A stretch of DNA of 64,000 nucleotides from Microbulbifer rhizosphaerae (GCF_014191725.1 NZ_JACHWZ010000009.1:124001-188000), one strand, 5' to 3'. Shown: positions 25,384-34,974, counted from the stretch's first letter. Numbers and translations are program-made. The notes: a model not told the origin generated them from the letters alone.

Positions 25384-25977
25384 TTATCCTCGGATTTTTT
25401 CTGGCTCAAAATTGGCTTTTTGCAGCGCAATCATCTTTTCAAATGGCCGCAGCATGACTTTAAAATCCCGCTCCGGCTCCAGTTGCTGCATAGTTATCAC
25501 AATGCTTTCCAACGTCGACAGGCTGTTCGCAAGCGAGGAATGCCGAATCTGGTAGTTGGAACCCCCCTCTCCTGCCAAGCTGATCCGAGGCAACTGCTGC
25601 AGCGCCGGGTGGAGGTGGAGCATTTTCTTGGATTTCCGCCAGGTAGCGTCAATCACCACCAGCTGCTCCAGCTCGTCGGCTTGCGGAGTGCCGGCCTCCA
25701 CCTGCTCCGCCGCCGGCAGCCAGCTCAAGGAGGGGTAGAGCAAGGCCGACTTGGGTTTGAGCAACTGTGCCAGCTCTGTGTCTGACAGGCTTTCCACCAC
25801 CACCAGCTCACTATTCTTCAGACACAGGTGCGCCATGCGCCCGGTGTTGAACGGGTGCTTCTGTTCCAGGGGGTGCTGTATGATCAGCACCTCAATTCGA
25901 TTGGCGATCTCGACCAATGCGCTGCAGTAACAGACCTTCAGCGGGCGTTGGCAGGTTGGGCAGGTTTGGCGCGGCAT
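25384..25977 (-). CDS. tapT: tRNA-uridine aminocarboxypropyltransferase (DTW-domain family)
   Basis: 197 residues. N-terminal zinc-type CPTCQRPLKVCYC (about residues 6-18); RIEVLIIQHPLEQKHPFNTG (about 28-47) and VVIDATWRKSKKMLHL (about 120-135) are the DTW-family motifs (here DATW). The family makes acp3U47 in tRNA from SAM. Start at 25977 leaves two bases to the divergent GNAT start; an in-frame ATG at 26013 would overlap it. The promoter must lie inside the neighbouring gene in either case. Confidence 0.82.
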   Translation of the reverse strand: MPRQTCPTCQRPLKVCYCSALVEIANRIEVLIIQHPLEQKHPFNTGRMAHLCLKNSELVVVESLSDTELAQLLKPKSALLYPSLSWLPAAEQVEAGTPQADELEQLVVIDATWRKSKKMLHLHPALQQLPRISLAGEGGSNYQIRHSSLANSLSTLESIVITMQQLEPERDFKVMLRPFEKMIALQKANFEPEKIRG

Positions 25978-25979
25978 AG

Positions 25980-26438
25980 ATGACTGAAGATCAGGATTTT
26001 TCGGGGCACTCATTCTCGGCGCAGTGGCTTTCCGAGGCGGAGATGCCGTTGGCCAACAAATTCTACCGCATGCACAAATTCCGCGGCAAAGCGCGGCGGA
26101 ATGAGCCGTGTATGGTCGTTCGGGGCGATCAGGGGCAGATTGTTGCCTGTGGCTGCCTGAGGAAGCTGGCGGATTGCGAGCTGCTGGCGGGGGTGGCTGT
26201 GGCGGAGGAGTTCCGTGGTCGGGGTGTGGCACGGCTGTTGTTGAGGGGTATGGCGGGAGCGTTTGACAGGAGTACTTTTACCTTTCCGTATAGGCATTTG
26301 GTGCCATTCTACGAATCTTTGGGGTTTGTGGTGGTTGATGAAGCTGGGCAGCCTTCTGCGATCGTTGACCGCTTCCAGACCTATGTGAAACAGGGGCGGG
26401 ATATTCTGATAATGAGATATCAAGGGGCGCTGCGGTAA
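25980..26438 (+). CDS. GNAT family N-acetyltransferase
   Basis: 152 residues. Acetyl-CoA loop is EEFRGRGVARLLLRGM (about 79-94), preceded by ELLAGVAVA; the C-terminal helix/strand is VPFYESLGFVVV. Substrate unknown. ATG 25980 has only a weak ribosome site. The last 25 codons are included in a 172-base tandem duplication that continues downstream. Confidence 0.85.
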   Translation: MTEDQDFSGHSFSAQWLSEAEMPLANKFYRMHKFRGKARRNEPCMVVRGDQGQIVACGCLRKLADCELLAGVAVAEEFRGRGVARLLLRGMAGAFDRSTFTFPYRHLVPFYESLGFVVVDEAGQPSAIVDRFQTYVKQGRDILIMRYQGALR

Positions 26439-26699
26439 TTTGCAAAGCCGGTTGATTTCGGCGGGTTCAGCGGTACTGGATGCCGGATCAAGTCCGGCAT
26501 GACGAGTATTCAAGGACTCGGGCCCAGTTTTCCACCGTTGACCGCTTCCAGACCTACGTGAAACAGGGGCGGGATATTCTGATAATGAGATATCAAGGGG
26601 CGCCGCGGTAATTTGCGAAGCCGGTTGATTTCGGCGGGTTCAACGGTACTGGATGCCGGATCAAGTCCGGCATGACGAGTATTCAAGGGCTCGGACCAG
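26364..26699. repeat. 172-base tandem direct duplication
   Basis: 26364-26526 and 26536-26699 are near-identical. Each holds the 3' end of the GNAT gene (DRFQTYVKQGRDILIMRYQG) and a REP-type palindrome TGCCGGATCAAGTCCGGCA. The second copy is a dead 3' coding fragment. The few differences suggest a fairly recent duplication. Confidence 0.9.
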
Positions 26700-26876
26700 C
26701 TTTCACAGGGACGGGATATCGTGTTGCAGCAGTGGCAGAACTTTGTTTCCACGGTTCTACAAGCCGAATGACCAAGGTATCGGGCTGTGATACGCTTTGG
26801 TGGAAGCTTACGCCAACCCCCTATGAGTAGAAGGGTCGGCACGGCGCAAGAAAAACAAGATCAAAGGAACCTTCCG

Positions 26877-27353
26877 ATGGAATCCAATCCGTATAGTGCA
26901 CCAACTTCCGAACTGACTGCCGCAACTGATGATCTCATTTCCGGCGACTTCCAGCGCTTCAGCGCCTGGTGGGTATTTATTCTCTCAATTGTTACCTTGG
27001 GAATTTACCCTGTTTACTGGATTTGCACCCGCGCCCAAGTGGTCAACCGCATCCACGACAATCCGATCGCTCCCGCCTGGTTCTACCTGATGGCAATATT
27101 TTGTGCGCTGACCTTCTTGGCAGGGTTTATCATCCCTGAGATGGGCGCTTTTTATCTGATGGTGTACATCGGCTATATAGTGACTTACCTCGCGAGCCTG
27201 TTCAAAGTCAGAAATCGCCTGCAGGATCTCATGAGCCAGAGCACCGGTTCTGCCTATCGCCTGGGCCCGGTCATGACTTTCCTGTTCAACAGTATCTACT
27301 TGCAATACAAAATCAACGAGTACATCGACCAGAGCCAGCAATCAGCTGACTAA
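26877..27353 (+). CDS. DUF4234-like membrane protein
   Basis: 158 residues from the ATG at 26877 (AAAGGAACC upstream). N-terminal hydrophilic stretch, then helices at about 33-50 (WWVFILSIVTLGIYPVYW), 68-90, 93-112 and a C-terminal amphipathic segment with YLQYKINEYI. TLGIYPVYW resembles the DUF4234/DUF898-type helix signature. Probably an inner-membrane protein of unknown function. Confidence 0.65.
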   Translation: MESNPYSAPTSELTAATDDLISGDFQRFSAWWVFILSIVTLGIYPVYWICTRAQVVNRIHDNPIAPAWFYLMAIFCALTFLAGFIIPEMGAFYLMVYIGYIVTYLASLFKVRNRLQDLMSQSTGSAYRLGPVMTFLFNSIYLQYKINEYIDQSQQSAD

Positions 27354-27454
27354 CCCATTCCCTCCGAACGTTTCCCTTTGCCGCACGGCTTCGCGCGGCA
27401 ATTGGCAAATGCGGCCGGCGCACCCGTGGGGCGGGAAATCCCGCCCTTCTCTCC

Positions 27455-28633
27455 TTAGAAAGAGTCGCCTGGGACCCGCACCCACCCCTCCATCAGAATT
27501 CGCGCGCTGCGGCTCATAATGGCCTTGGTGGCGGTCCACTGACTGTTCACGATTTCCGCTTCCGCACCCACGCGTAATGTGCCGGACGGATGGCCGAAGG
27601 TGACGGCGTTGCGCTCCCCTCCCCCGGCGGCCAGATTGACCAGGGTGCCGGGAATGGCGGCGGCGGTGCCGATGGCGACGGCGGCGGTGCCCATCATGGC
27701 GTGGTGCAGTTTGCCCATGGACAGGGCGCGCACCAGCAGGTCTATATCGTCTGCGGCGACTTCCTTACCGCTGGATGCCACATAGCCCTTGGGCGGCGCC
27801 ACAAAGGCGACCTTGGGGGTATGCTGGCGGGCTGCAGCCTCTTTCACCTTTTCGATCAAACCCATTTTCACCGCGCCGTGGGCACGGATGGTTTCGAACA
27901 TGGCCAGGGCCTTGTCGTCGCTGTTGATGGCTTCCTGCAGTTCGGTGCCGGTGTAACCGATGTCGGCGGCATTGACGAAGATGGACGGGATGCCGGCGTT
28001 GATCATGGTGGCTTTCAGGATGCCTACGCCGGGCACTTCCAATTCGTCCACCAGGGTGCCGGTGGGGAACATCGCGCCGTCGCCGTCTGCCGGGTTCATA
28101 AACTCGATCTGGACTTCTGCCGCCGGGAAGGTGACGCCGTCCAGTTCGAAATCGCCGGTTTCCTGTACTTCGCCGTTGGTGATGGGTACGTGGGCGACGA
28201 TGGTCTTTTTGATATTGGCCTGCCAGATGCGCACGGTGCAGATGCCGTTTTGCGGGATGCGGTCAGGATCGACGAAGCCGCTGTTGATGGCGAAGGCGCC
28301 GACGGCGGCGGTGAGGTTGCCGCAATTGCCGGACCAGTCTACGAAGGGCTTGTCGATGGAGACCTGGCCGAAGAGGTAGTCGACGTCGTGGTCGGGCTGT
28401 TCGCTTTTGGATAGGATGACCGTTTTGCTAGTGCTGGAGGTGGCGCCGCCCATGCCGTCGGTTTGTTTGCCGTAGGGGTCGGGGCTGCCGATTACTCGCA
28501 GCAGCAGGTTGTCGCGGGCTTGGCCGGGAGTCTGTGCTGCTTCGGGCAGGTCTTGTAGGCGAAAGAAGACGCCTTTGCTGGTGCCGCCGCGCATGTAGGT
28601 GGCGGGGATTTTGATTTGGGGTTTGTGGGTCAT
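27455..28633 (-). CDS. prpF: 2-methylaconitate cis-trans isomerase
   Basis: 392 residues, PrpF/diaminopimelate-epimerase fold. Motifs: YMRGGTSKGVFF (about 13-24), DGMGGATSSTSKT (about 59-71), DWSGNCGNLTAA (about 99-110), INAGIPSIFV, AAGGGERNAVTFGHPSG. It isomerises the methylaconitate made by AcnD so that an aconitase can hydrate it to 2-methylisocitrate. ATG 28633 gives the normal length; an open frame to 28828 runs through a repeat element and is not coding. It is the last gene of the methylcitrate operon; a broken copy lies at 24898-25330. Confidence 0.95.
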   Translation of the reverse strand: MTHKPQIKIPATYMRGGTSKGVFFRLQDLPEAAQTPGQARDNLLLRVIGSPDPYGKQTDGMGGATSSTSKTVILSKSEQPDHDVDYLFGQVSIDKPFVDWSGNCGNLTAAVGAFAINSGFVDPDRIPQNGICTVRIWQANIKKTIVAHVPITNGEVQETGDFELDGVTFPAAEVQIEFMNPADGDGAMFPTGTLVDELEVPGVGILKATMINAGIPSIFVNAADIGYTGTELQEAINSDDKALAMFETIRAHGAVKMGLIEKVKEAAARQHTPKVAFVAPPKGYVASSGKEVAADDIDLLVRALSMGKLHHAMMGTAAVAIGTAAAIPGTLVNLAAGGGERNAVTFGHPSGTLRVGAEAEIVNSQWTATKAIMSRSARILMEGWVRVPGDSF

Positions 28634-28659
28634 GGGGGAATCGTTTGGTTGATTGGCTT

Positions 28660-29050
28660 CGATTTGGGCCCCCTCCCCCGGCCCCTCCCCCGCAAGCGGG
28701 AGAGGGGAGGAAGAGGTGGGCTTCGATTGGGTCCCCCTCTCCCCGGCCCTCTCCCCGGAGGGGAGAGGGGGCGTATTTATCCGGCTTTGGGAGAGTGTTT
28801 CTGGTGGATGCGCTTGGCGCTTATCCACCCTACGGTACTATTGAATCGAGCTCTGATTCTGTTCGCCTGCAAGCAGGCTCCTACAGCGATCATTGGTATC
28901 GGCTGCGTAGAATGGGCAAAGCGTTACGTGCCCATCAGCGGGTTCTGCTGATGGGCATGTCGCTGCGCTCCGTTGACTCGCACCATCCATGGCGCTCGCC
29001 CGCTTCGCGGGCGCCTTCGGCGTCCAAATCGGCAATCCTGCCGATTTGTG
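28660..29050. repeat. mosaic of short palindromic repeats between acnD and prpF
   Basis: 28670-28780 has two CCCTCTCCCC/GGGGAGAGGG-type palindromes; 28860-28885 has GCCTGCAAGCAGGCTCCTACAG; 28912-29060 has the TGGGCAAAG...GTGCCCATCA / CCTACGG element also seen at 37570. There is no gene in these ~420 bases. Transcript stability within the prp operon may be affected. Confidence 0.75.
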
Positions 29051-29056
29051 CCCATC

Positions 29057-31681
29057 CTACGGTATGGCCTCCGCTTCGAGGAAGTCCTTGGCGAAGCGTT
29101 GCAGGACGCCGCCGGCTTCGTAGATGGAGACTTCCTCCCGGGTGTCCAGGCGGCAGGTGACCGGCACATCGATGCTCTCGCCGTTCTTACGATGGATGAT
29201 CAACGTCAAGGTTGCGCGCGGAGTGCGCTCGCCGATCACGTCGAAGGTCTCGGTGCCGTCGATGCCCAAAGTCTTGCGGGTGGTGCCGGGCTGGAATTCC
29301 AGCGGCAATACGCCCATGCCGATCAGGTTGGTGCGGTGGATGCGCTCGAAGCCTTCGGCGACGATGGCTTCCACACCGGCCAGGCGCACGCCCTTGGCGG
29401 CCCAGTCGCGGGAGGAGCCCTGGCCGTAGTCGGCGCCGGCGACGATGATCAGCGGCTGTTTGCGGTCCATATAGGTTTCGATGGCTTCCCACATGCGGGT
29501 CACCTGCCCTTCCGGCTCGATGCGTGCCAGTGAGCCCTGCTTCACCTCACCGTTTTCCTCGCGCACCATTTCGTTCAGCAGTTTCGGGTTGGCGAAGGTG
29601 GCGCGCTGGGCGGTCAGGTGGTCGCCTCTGTGAGTCGCGTAGGAGTTGAAGTCCTCTTCCGGCAGGCCCATTTTCGCCAGGTATTCGCCGGCGGCGCTGC
29701 TGGCCAGGATCGCATTGGACGGCGACAGGTGGTCGGTGGTGATGTTGTCACCGAGCACTGCCAGCGGGCGCATGCCTTTCAGCGCGCGCTCTCCCGCTAA
29801 AGCACCTTCCCCCTCTTCATACCAATAGGGGGGGCGGCGGATATAGGTGCTTATCGGGCGCCAGTCGTAGAGGGGACTGACCTTCTCGCTCTCACCTTTC
29901 TCCAGGTCGAACATCGGGATATAGACGTCGCGGAACTGTTGCGGTTTGACGCTCTGCTTCACGATCGCATCGATCTCTTCGTCGCTCGGCCAGATATCTT
30001 TCAGCGTAATCGGGTTGCCGTTTTTATCATGGCCCAACACGTCCTTTTCGATATCGAAGCGGATGGTGCCGGCGATCGCGTAGGCGACCACCAAGGGCGG
30101 CGAGGCCAGGAAGGCCTGCTTGGCGTAGGGGTGGATGCGGCCGTCGAAGTTGCGGTTGCCGGACAGCACCGCGGTTGCATAGAGATCGCGCTCGATCACT
30201 TCCTGCTGGATTTTCGGGTCGAGCGCGCCGCTCATGCCGTTGCAGGTGGTGCAGGCAAAGGCCACCACGCCGAAACCCAGCTGCTCCAGTTCCGGCAGCA
30301 GCTCGGCCTCTTCCAGGTACATTTTTACGGTCTTGGAGCCCGGTGCCAAAGAGGATTTCACCCAGGGTTTGCGGGTCAGGCCCAGTTTGTTGGCATTGCG
30401 GGCGATCAGGCCGGCGGCGATCATATTGCGCGGGTTGCTGGTGTTGGTGCAGCTGGTGATCGCGGCGATGATTACGGCACCGTCGGGCATCAGGCCCTCT
30501 TCTTCCTTCCATTCCTTTTTCCACTCCCGGGCGATGCCGCGGCTGGCCAGTTCGGAGGCCGGCAGCAGCGCGTGGGGGTTGGAGGGGCCGGCCAGGTTGC
30601 GGCTTACGGAGGACAGGTCGAACTTCAGTACCCGCTCGTATTCGGCTTCTTTGAGTGTGTCCGCCCAGAGGCCGGTTTCCTTTGCAAATTTCTCCACCAG
30701 GGCCACCTGCTCGTCGTCGCGGCCGGTCAGCTTCAGGTAGTCGATGGTCTGCTCATCGATCGCGAACATGGCCGCGGTGGCGCCGTACTCCGGGGTCATA
30801 TTGGAGATGCTGGCGCGGTCGCCGAGGGTCAGGTTAGATGCGCCTTCGCCGAAGAATTCCAGGTAGGCCCCGACCACGCGTTCGCGGCGCAGGAATTCGG
30901 TCAGGGCCAGTACCAGGTCGGTGCCGGTGATGCCCGGGTTCAGTTTGCCGGTCAGTTCGACGCCGACGATATCGGGCAGGCGCATGTAAGAGGCACGGCC
31001 GAGCATTACGCTCTCGGCTTCGAGGCCGCCGACGCCTACTGAAATGACACCCAACGCGTCCACCATCGGGGTGTGGCTGTCGGTGCCGACGCAGGTGTCC
31101 GGGAAGGCGACGCCTTCACGAACTTGGACAACCGGGGACATTTTCTCCAGGTTGATCTGGTGCATGATGCCATTGCCCGGTGGGATCACGTCGACGTTCT
31201 TGAACGCGGTTTTGGTCCAGTTGATAAAGTGGAAGCGGTCTTCGTTGCGGCGCTCTTCGATCGCGCGGTTTTTCTCGAAGGCGTCTTTTTCAAAGCCGCC
31301 GTGTTCGACCGCCAGGGAGTGGTCGACGATCAGTTGGGTTGGTACTACCGGATTCACTTGTGACGGATCGCCGCCCTTTTCCGCAATGGCGTCGCGCAGG
31401 CCGGCGAGATCCACCAGGGCGGTCTGGCCGAGGATATCGTGGCAGACGACTCTGGCCGGGAACCAGGGGAAGTCCAGGTCGCGTTTGCGTTCGATGATTT
31501 GTTTTAGGGAATCGGTCAGGGTTGCCGGGTCGCAGCGGCGTACCAGGTTTTCCGCAAGGATGCGGGAGGTGTAGGGCAGCTTGGTGTAGGCGCCGGGTTG
31601 GATGGCGTCTATGGCGGCGCGGGTGTCGAAGTAATCGAGTTTCGTGCCGGGTAGGGGCTTGCGGTATTTGGTGTTTATCAT
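29057..31681 (-). CDS. acnD: 2-methylcitrate dehydratase (Fe-S aconitase type)
   Basis: 874 residues, AcnD/AcnA family. Cluster-binding cysteines are visible in AITSCTNTSNPRNM (about 442-455) and FACTTCNGMSG (about 510-520). VGTDSHTPMVDALG, NPITLKDIWPS and GAGSSRDWAAKG-type (here GADYGQGSSRDWAAKG) motifs also match. It dehydrates 2-methylcitrate in the propionate pathway, needing PrpF. ATG 31681 (MINTKYRKPLPG) is chosen; a long open frame upstream is antisense to prpC. A piece of this gene is found at 10250-10400. Confidence 0.96.
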   Translation of the reverse strand: MINTKYRKPLPGTKLDYFDTRAAIDAIQPGAYTKLPYTSRILAENLVRRCDPATLTDSLKQIIERKRDLDFPWFPARVVCHDILGQTALVDLAGLRDAIAEKGGDPSQVNPVVPTQLIVDHSLAVEHGGFEKDAFEKNRAIEERRNEDRFHFINWTKTAFKNVDVIPPGNGIMHQINLEKMSPVVQVREGVAFPDTCVGTDSHTPMVDALGVISVGVGGLEAESVMLGRASYMRLPDIVGVELTGKLNPGITGTDLVLALTEFLRRERVVGAYLEFFGEGASNLTLGDRASISNMTPEYGATAAMFAIDEQTIDYLKLTGRDDEQVALVEKFAKETGLWADTLKEAEYERVLKFDLSSVSRNLAGPSNPHALLPASELASRGIAREWKKEWKEEEGLMPDGAVIIAAITSCTNTSNPRNMIAAGLIARNANKLGLTRKPWVKSSLAPGSKTVKMYLEEAELLPELEQLGFGVVAFACTTCNGMSGALDPKIQQEVIERDLYATAVLSGNRNFDGRIHPYAKQAFLASPPLVVAYAIAGTIRFDIEKDVLGHDKNGNPITLKDIWPSDEEIDAIVKQSVKPQQFRDVYIPMFDLEKGESEKVSPLYDWRPISTYIRRPPYWYEEGEGALAGERALKGMRPLAVLGDNITTDHLSPSNAILASSAAGEYLAKMGLPEEDFNSYATHRGDHLTAQRATFANPKLLNEMVREENGEVKQGSLARIEPEGQVTRMWEAIETYMDRKQPLIIVAGADYGQGSSRDWAAKGVRLAGVEAIVAEGFERIHRTNLIGMGVLPLEFQPGTTRKTLGIDGTETFDVIGERTPRATLTLIIHRKNGESIDVPVTCRLDTREEVSIYEAGGVLQRFAKDFLEAEAIP

Positions 31682-31735
31682 TTGGTAAATCTGTCTGATC
31701 GGTTCTGCGGTCGGGTTCCGGCACGAGCTTTTGCT

Positions 31736-31833
31736 TTTGTAGGAGCTTGCTTGCAGGCGAAAGGCTACGGAGCTCCGATCTACAGCGAGCCTGCGGCCCG
31801 CAAGCGGAGCTGGAGCTCCGCGGTCCCGGCGGT
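31736..31833. repeat. palindromic repeats between prpC and acnD
   Basis: TTGTAGGAGCTTGCTTGCAGGCGAAAGG followed by a GGAGCTCC...GGAGCTCC palindromic unit, about 100 bases. The two motifs also occur at 28850 and 56500. No gene. Confidence 0.65.
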
Positions 31834-32961
31834 TTAGCCGCGGTCGGCGATGGGGGTTACCTTGCGCAGTTCCGGGCCGGTGTATTCGGCGCTGGGGCGG
31901 ATAATGCGGTTGTCGGCGCGTTGCTCGAATACGTGGGCGCACCAACCGGTTACGCGGCTCATTACAAAAATCGGCGTGAACAGCTTGGTGGGGATGCCCA
32001 TGAAGTGATAGGCGGAGGCGTGGAAGAAGTCGGCGTTGCAGAACAGTTTCTTCTCGCGCCACATCACTTCCTCGCAGCGCACGGAGACGGGGTACAGCAC
32101 CGTATCGCCTACATCTTCGGCCAGTTTTTCCGACCAGGCTTTGATAATGGCGTTGCGCGGATCGGATTCGGTGTAGACCGCGTGGCCGAAGCCCATGATT
32201 TTTTCCTTGCGCTCCAGCATACCCAGCAGTTCTTTTTCCGCCTCATCAGGTGACGAGAACTTTTCGATCAGTTCCATGGCCGCTTCGTTGGCGCCGCCGT
32301 GCAGCGGGCCGCGCAGGGAGCCGATGGCGCCGGTGATGCAGCTGAACAGGTCGGACAGGGTGGAGGCGCAGACGCGCGCGGTAAAGGTGGAGGCGTTGAA
32401 CTCGTGCTCTGCATACAGGATCAGCGATACGTTCATTACCCGCTCGTGCAACGCGTTGGGTTTTTCGCCGCGCAGCATATGCAGGAAATGGGCGCCGATG
32501 GAGTCGTCGTCGGTTTCGGTTTCGATGCGCACGTCGTCGTGGGTGAAGCGGTACCAGTAGCAGATGATCGAGGGGAAAGCGGCCAGCAGGCGGTTGGCTT
32601 TTTCCAGCTGCTGGTCGAAATTCTCCTCGCCTTCCAGGTTGCCCAGCATGGAGCAGCCGGTGCGCATCACGTCCATCGGGTGGGCGTCGGCGGGGATGCG
32701 TTCCAGCACATCCTTCAACGCCTGGGGCAGGCCGCGCTGGGATTTGAGCAAACCTTTGTAATCCGCCAGCTGTGCGCCGGTGGGCAGCTCGCCATAGAGG
32801 ATCAGGTAGGCGACTTCTTCAAACTCACAGTGTTCCGCCAGATCCTTGACGTCGTAGCCTCGGTAGGTCAGGCCGGAGCCGGACTTGCCAACGGTGGACA
32901 GCGCAGTTTTGCCGGCTACCTGGCCTCGCAGGCCGGCGCCTCCGGTTTTTTTCTCTGCCAT
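31834..32961 (-). CDS. prpC: 2-methylcitrate synthase
   Basis: 375 residues. Citrate-synthase fold with GCSMLGNLEGEEN, HEFNASTFTARVCASTLSD (about 187-205), GPLHGGANEAAM (about 216-227), MGFGHAVYTESDPR (about 258-271) and ADFFHASAYHFMGIP, all matching methylcitrate synthases. Condenses propionyl-CoA with oxaloacetate. ATG 32961 follows AAGGGGAAACTGAG. A longer frame to 33060 reads through a repeat. Confidence 0.96.
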   Translation of the reverse strand: MAEKKTGGAGLRGQVAGKTALSTVGKSGSGLTYRGYDVKDLAEHCEFEEVAYLILYGELPTGAQLADYKGLLKSQRGLPQALKDVLERIPADAHPMDVMRTGCSMLGNLEGEENFDQQLEKANRLLAAFPSIICYWYRFTHDDVRIETETDDDSIGAHFLHMLRGEKPNALHERVMNVSLILYAEHEFNASTFTARVCASTLSDLFSCITGAIGSLRGPLHGGANEAAMELIEKFSSPDEAEKELLGMLERKEKIMGFGHAVYTESDPRNAIIKAWSEKLAEDVGDTVLYPVSVRCEEVMWREKKLFCNADFFHASAYHFMGIPTKLFTPIFVMSRVTGWCAHVFEQRADNRIIRPSAEYTGPELRKVTPIADRG

Positions 32962-32999
32962 CTCAGTTTCCCCTTTTTCTCTTGAGTTTGTTCGGTGCT

Positions 33000-33077
33000 T
33001 TGTAGGAGCGGCCCTTGGCCGCGAACGATCTTTCCGGCTGTCGAGTCCGATCGCGGCCAACGGCCGCTCCTACAAGG
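33000..33077. repeat. BIME-like palindrome (TGTAGGAGCGGCC type)
   Basis: TGTAGGAGCGGCCCTTGGCC faces GGCCAACGGCCGCTCCTACA with ~35 bases between, between prpB and prpC. One of several copies in the window. Confidence 0.85.
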
Positions 33078-33087
33078 TCATTACCAA

Positions 33088-33966
33088 TTATTTGTGGAAA
33101 AGCTCGTCCAGCTTCTGCTCGAACTGATGGTAGTTCAGGTAGTCGTACAACTCTTCGCGGGTCTGCATGCTGTCCACTACCGCCAACTGGTCCCCGTTTT
33201 GCAGGATGCTGGTATAGACGTTTTCCGCGGCGCGGTTCATGGCGCGGAAAGCGGACAGTGGATACAGAACGATATCGGCACCCGCCTCGCCCAGCTCTGT
33301 GGCGTTATATAGCTTGGTTTTGCCGAACTCGGTGATATTGGCCAGGATGGGTACGTTCAATGCGTCCTTGAAGGCGCGGTAGTGCTCCAGTTCGGTTACC
33401 GCCTCGGCGAAGATGCCGTCGGCACCGGCTTCGATACAGGCGCGGGCGCGGTCGATGGCGGCTTCGAGTCCCTCCTGGGCGAAGGCGTCGGTGCGCGCCA
33501 TGATGAAGAAATCATCGTCGGTGCGCGCGTCCACCGCGGCCTTGATGCGGTCGACCATTTCCCCTTTGGAAACTATCTCTTTGTTGGGGCGGTGGCCGCA
33601 GCGTTTCTGCGCCACCTGGTCCTCGATATGCACGGCGGCGGCGCCGGCGCGGATCATTTCCTTTACGGTGCGGGCAATATTGAAGGCGCCGCCCCAGCCG
33701 GTGTCGACGTCCACCAGCAACGGCAGTTCGCTGGCGCCGGTGATGCGGCGCACGTCTTCCAGCACATTGTCCAGGCTGGTAATTCCCAGGTCCGGCAGCC
33801 CGTAAGAGGCGTTGGCCACGCCGGCGCCGGAGAGGTAGATGGCCTTGTGGCCGATGCGTTCGGCCATGACTGCGCTATAGGCATTGACGGTGCCCACAAC
33901 CTGCAAGGGATTGTTTTCGACGAGGGCGCGGCGAAAGCGCGCGCCGGCGGAAGGGTTCTGGCTCAT
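33088..33966 (-). CDS. prpB: 2-methylisocitrate lyase
   Basis: 292 residues, isocitrate-lyase/PEP-mutase fold. The catalytic KRCGH is at about 121-125; [12 protein letters not shown] (about 85-96) and VHIEDQVAQ are metal- and substrate-binding motifs. It splits 2-methylisocitrate into pyruvate and succinate. First structural gene of the prp operon, with its regulator 4 bases upstream. Confidence 0.97.
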   Translation of the reverse strand: MSQNPSAGARFRRALVENNPLQVVGTVNAYSAVMAERIGHKAIYLSGAGVANASYGLPDLGITSLDNVLEDVRRITGASELPLLVDVDTGWGGAFNIARTVKEMIRAGAAAVHIEDQVAQKRCGHRPNKEIVSKGEMVDRIKAAVDARTDDDFFIMARTDAFAQEGLEAAIDRARACIEAGADGIFAEAVTELEHYRAFKDALNVPILANITEFGKTKLYNATELGEAGADIVLYPLSAFRAMNRAAENVYTSILQNGDQLAVVDSMQTREELYDYLNYHQFEQKLDELFHK

Positions 33967-33970
33967 GGAC

Positions 33971-34645
33971 TCACCTCAGTTTTTTCTCGATGTTCTGGCG
34001 GGAGGCGCGGATATGCCGGCGCATCAATAACTCGGCCAGTTCGCCGTCACCCATCTCGATGGCCTCGATAATATGGCTGTGCTCGCGGAAGGCCCGCTGC
34101 GCCCGGGGGCTGGGCATGCCCAACTGGTAGCGGTACATGCGCACGCGGTAGTAGAGACGGTTGCACAGGGTGTCGATCAGCAGGTCGTTATTGGAGGCCT
34201 GCACGATGCGGAAGTGGAAATCGAAATCCCCCTCCGGCTGGAAGTAGGCCCTGCCCGCCTGCAGTTCCTCCTGCTGCTCGTGGCGCCCGAGCATCTGCCA
34301 AAGTTCGGTGATGTCTTCGTCGCTGCGGTGTTGCGCGGCCAGGCGGCAGGCCATGCCCTCAAGGGCCTCGCGCACTTCGTAGAGATCCAGCAGGCCGCGC
34401 TCGGTGAGATCCACCACCCGCGCCCCCACATTCACCCGGCGCTCCAGCAGTCCCAGGGACTCCAGGCGCATCAGTGCTTCGCGCAGGCTGCCCCGGCTGG
34501 CATTGAAGCGCCGCGCCAGCTCCGGCTCGCTGATTTTACTGCCGGCGGGAATTCTGCCCTCGACGATCTCGCCTCTCAGAGTCACAAACAGGCGTTCCGG
34601 CAGGCTCAGGCTCGGCTCCAGCGGCTGTAACGTCTCCCCTTGCAC
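33971..34645 (-). CDS. GntR-family (FCD) regulator of the methylcitrate operon
   Basis: 224 residues. N-terminal winged helix-turn-helix ([20 protein letters not shown] at about 35-54, then [16 protein letters not shown]), C-terminal FCD ligand-binding helices with metal-type residues ([22 protein letters not shown]). It is the first gene of the operon with prpB four bases after. Such regulators in Pseudomonas and Shewanella-type prp operons are repressors relieved by a pathway intermediate. Candidate operator sites lie just upstream. Confidence 0.85.
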   Translation of the reverse strand: MQGETLQPLEPSLSLPERLFVTLRGEIVEGRIPAGSKISEPELARRFNASRGSLREALMRLESLGLLERRVNVGARVVDLTERGLLDLYEVREALEGMACRLAAQHRSDEDITELWQMLGRHEQQEELQAGRAYFQPEGDFDFHFRIVQASNNDLLIDTLCNRLYYRVRMYRYQLGMPSPRAQRAFREHSHIIEAIEMGDGELAELLMRRHIRASRQNIEKKLR

Positions 34646-34674
34646 CCTTGGGTCACTCCTTCAGCTTCGAAACA

Positions 34675-34690
34675 GGATTGTCGACAATCC
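34675..34690. promoter_or_regulatory. operator O1 upstream of the prp operon
   Basis: Perfect 16-bp palindrome GGATTGTCGACAATCC, just downstream of the -10 below, so a bound regulator would block initiation. Confidence 0.65.
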
Positions 34691-34703
34691 CTAAAGTGAT
34701 CGC

Positions 34704-34732
34704 ACCATAATTCAGGAAAAAGTGGTCGTCAA
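34704..34732 (-). promoter_or_regulatory. candidate prp operon promoter
   Basis: TTGACG (34727-34732) and TATGGT (34704-34709) on the minus strand, spacer 17. It lies between the two related palindromes. Transcription would start near 34697 and run into the GntR gene. Confidence 0.6.
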
Positions 34733-34750
34733 CCGGTTAATCGCAAGGCT

Positions 34751-34762
34751 ATTGTTGACAAT
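34751..34762. promoter_or_regulatory. operator O2 upstream of the prp promoter
   Basis: ATTGTTGACAAT repeats the core of O1 (ATTGTCGACAAT) with one centre change, 73-74 bases away (seven helical turns). It lies upstream of the -35. The remaining bases up to 34974 contain nothing else I can name. Confidence 0.55.
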
Positions 34763-34974
34763 TTTATGATGGAGCTGACCTATCCCCCAACAGTAGTCTT
34801 GACGCGACTATGCGGGCATAATAGCGCCCGCGCCGGTACGCCTGTGCCCGCTCTGCACCCTATTCTTGTCTGGGATAGTGCAAATGGATCGGCTGGCCGG
34901 GACGCAAACCCACCCCGATCATTGGCAACAATTGAACCGCTGGGCCGGCTGCCGATACCCGAGTAGACTGAGTT

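Noticed and set aside
29939-31042. 367-codon plus-strand ORF in acnD
   Set aside because: Antisense of a strongly conserved gene in a GC-rich region; no ribosome site.
31682-32062. N-terminal extension of acnD
   Set aside because: Reads through a repeat and antisense of prpC; AcnD homology begins at MINTKYRKPLPG.
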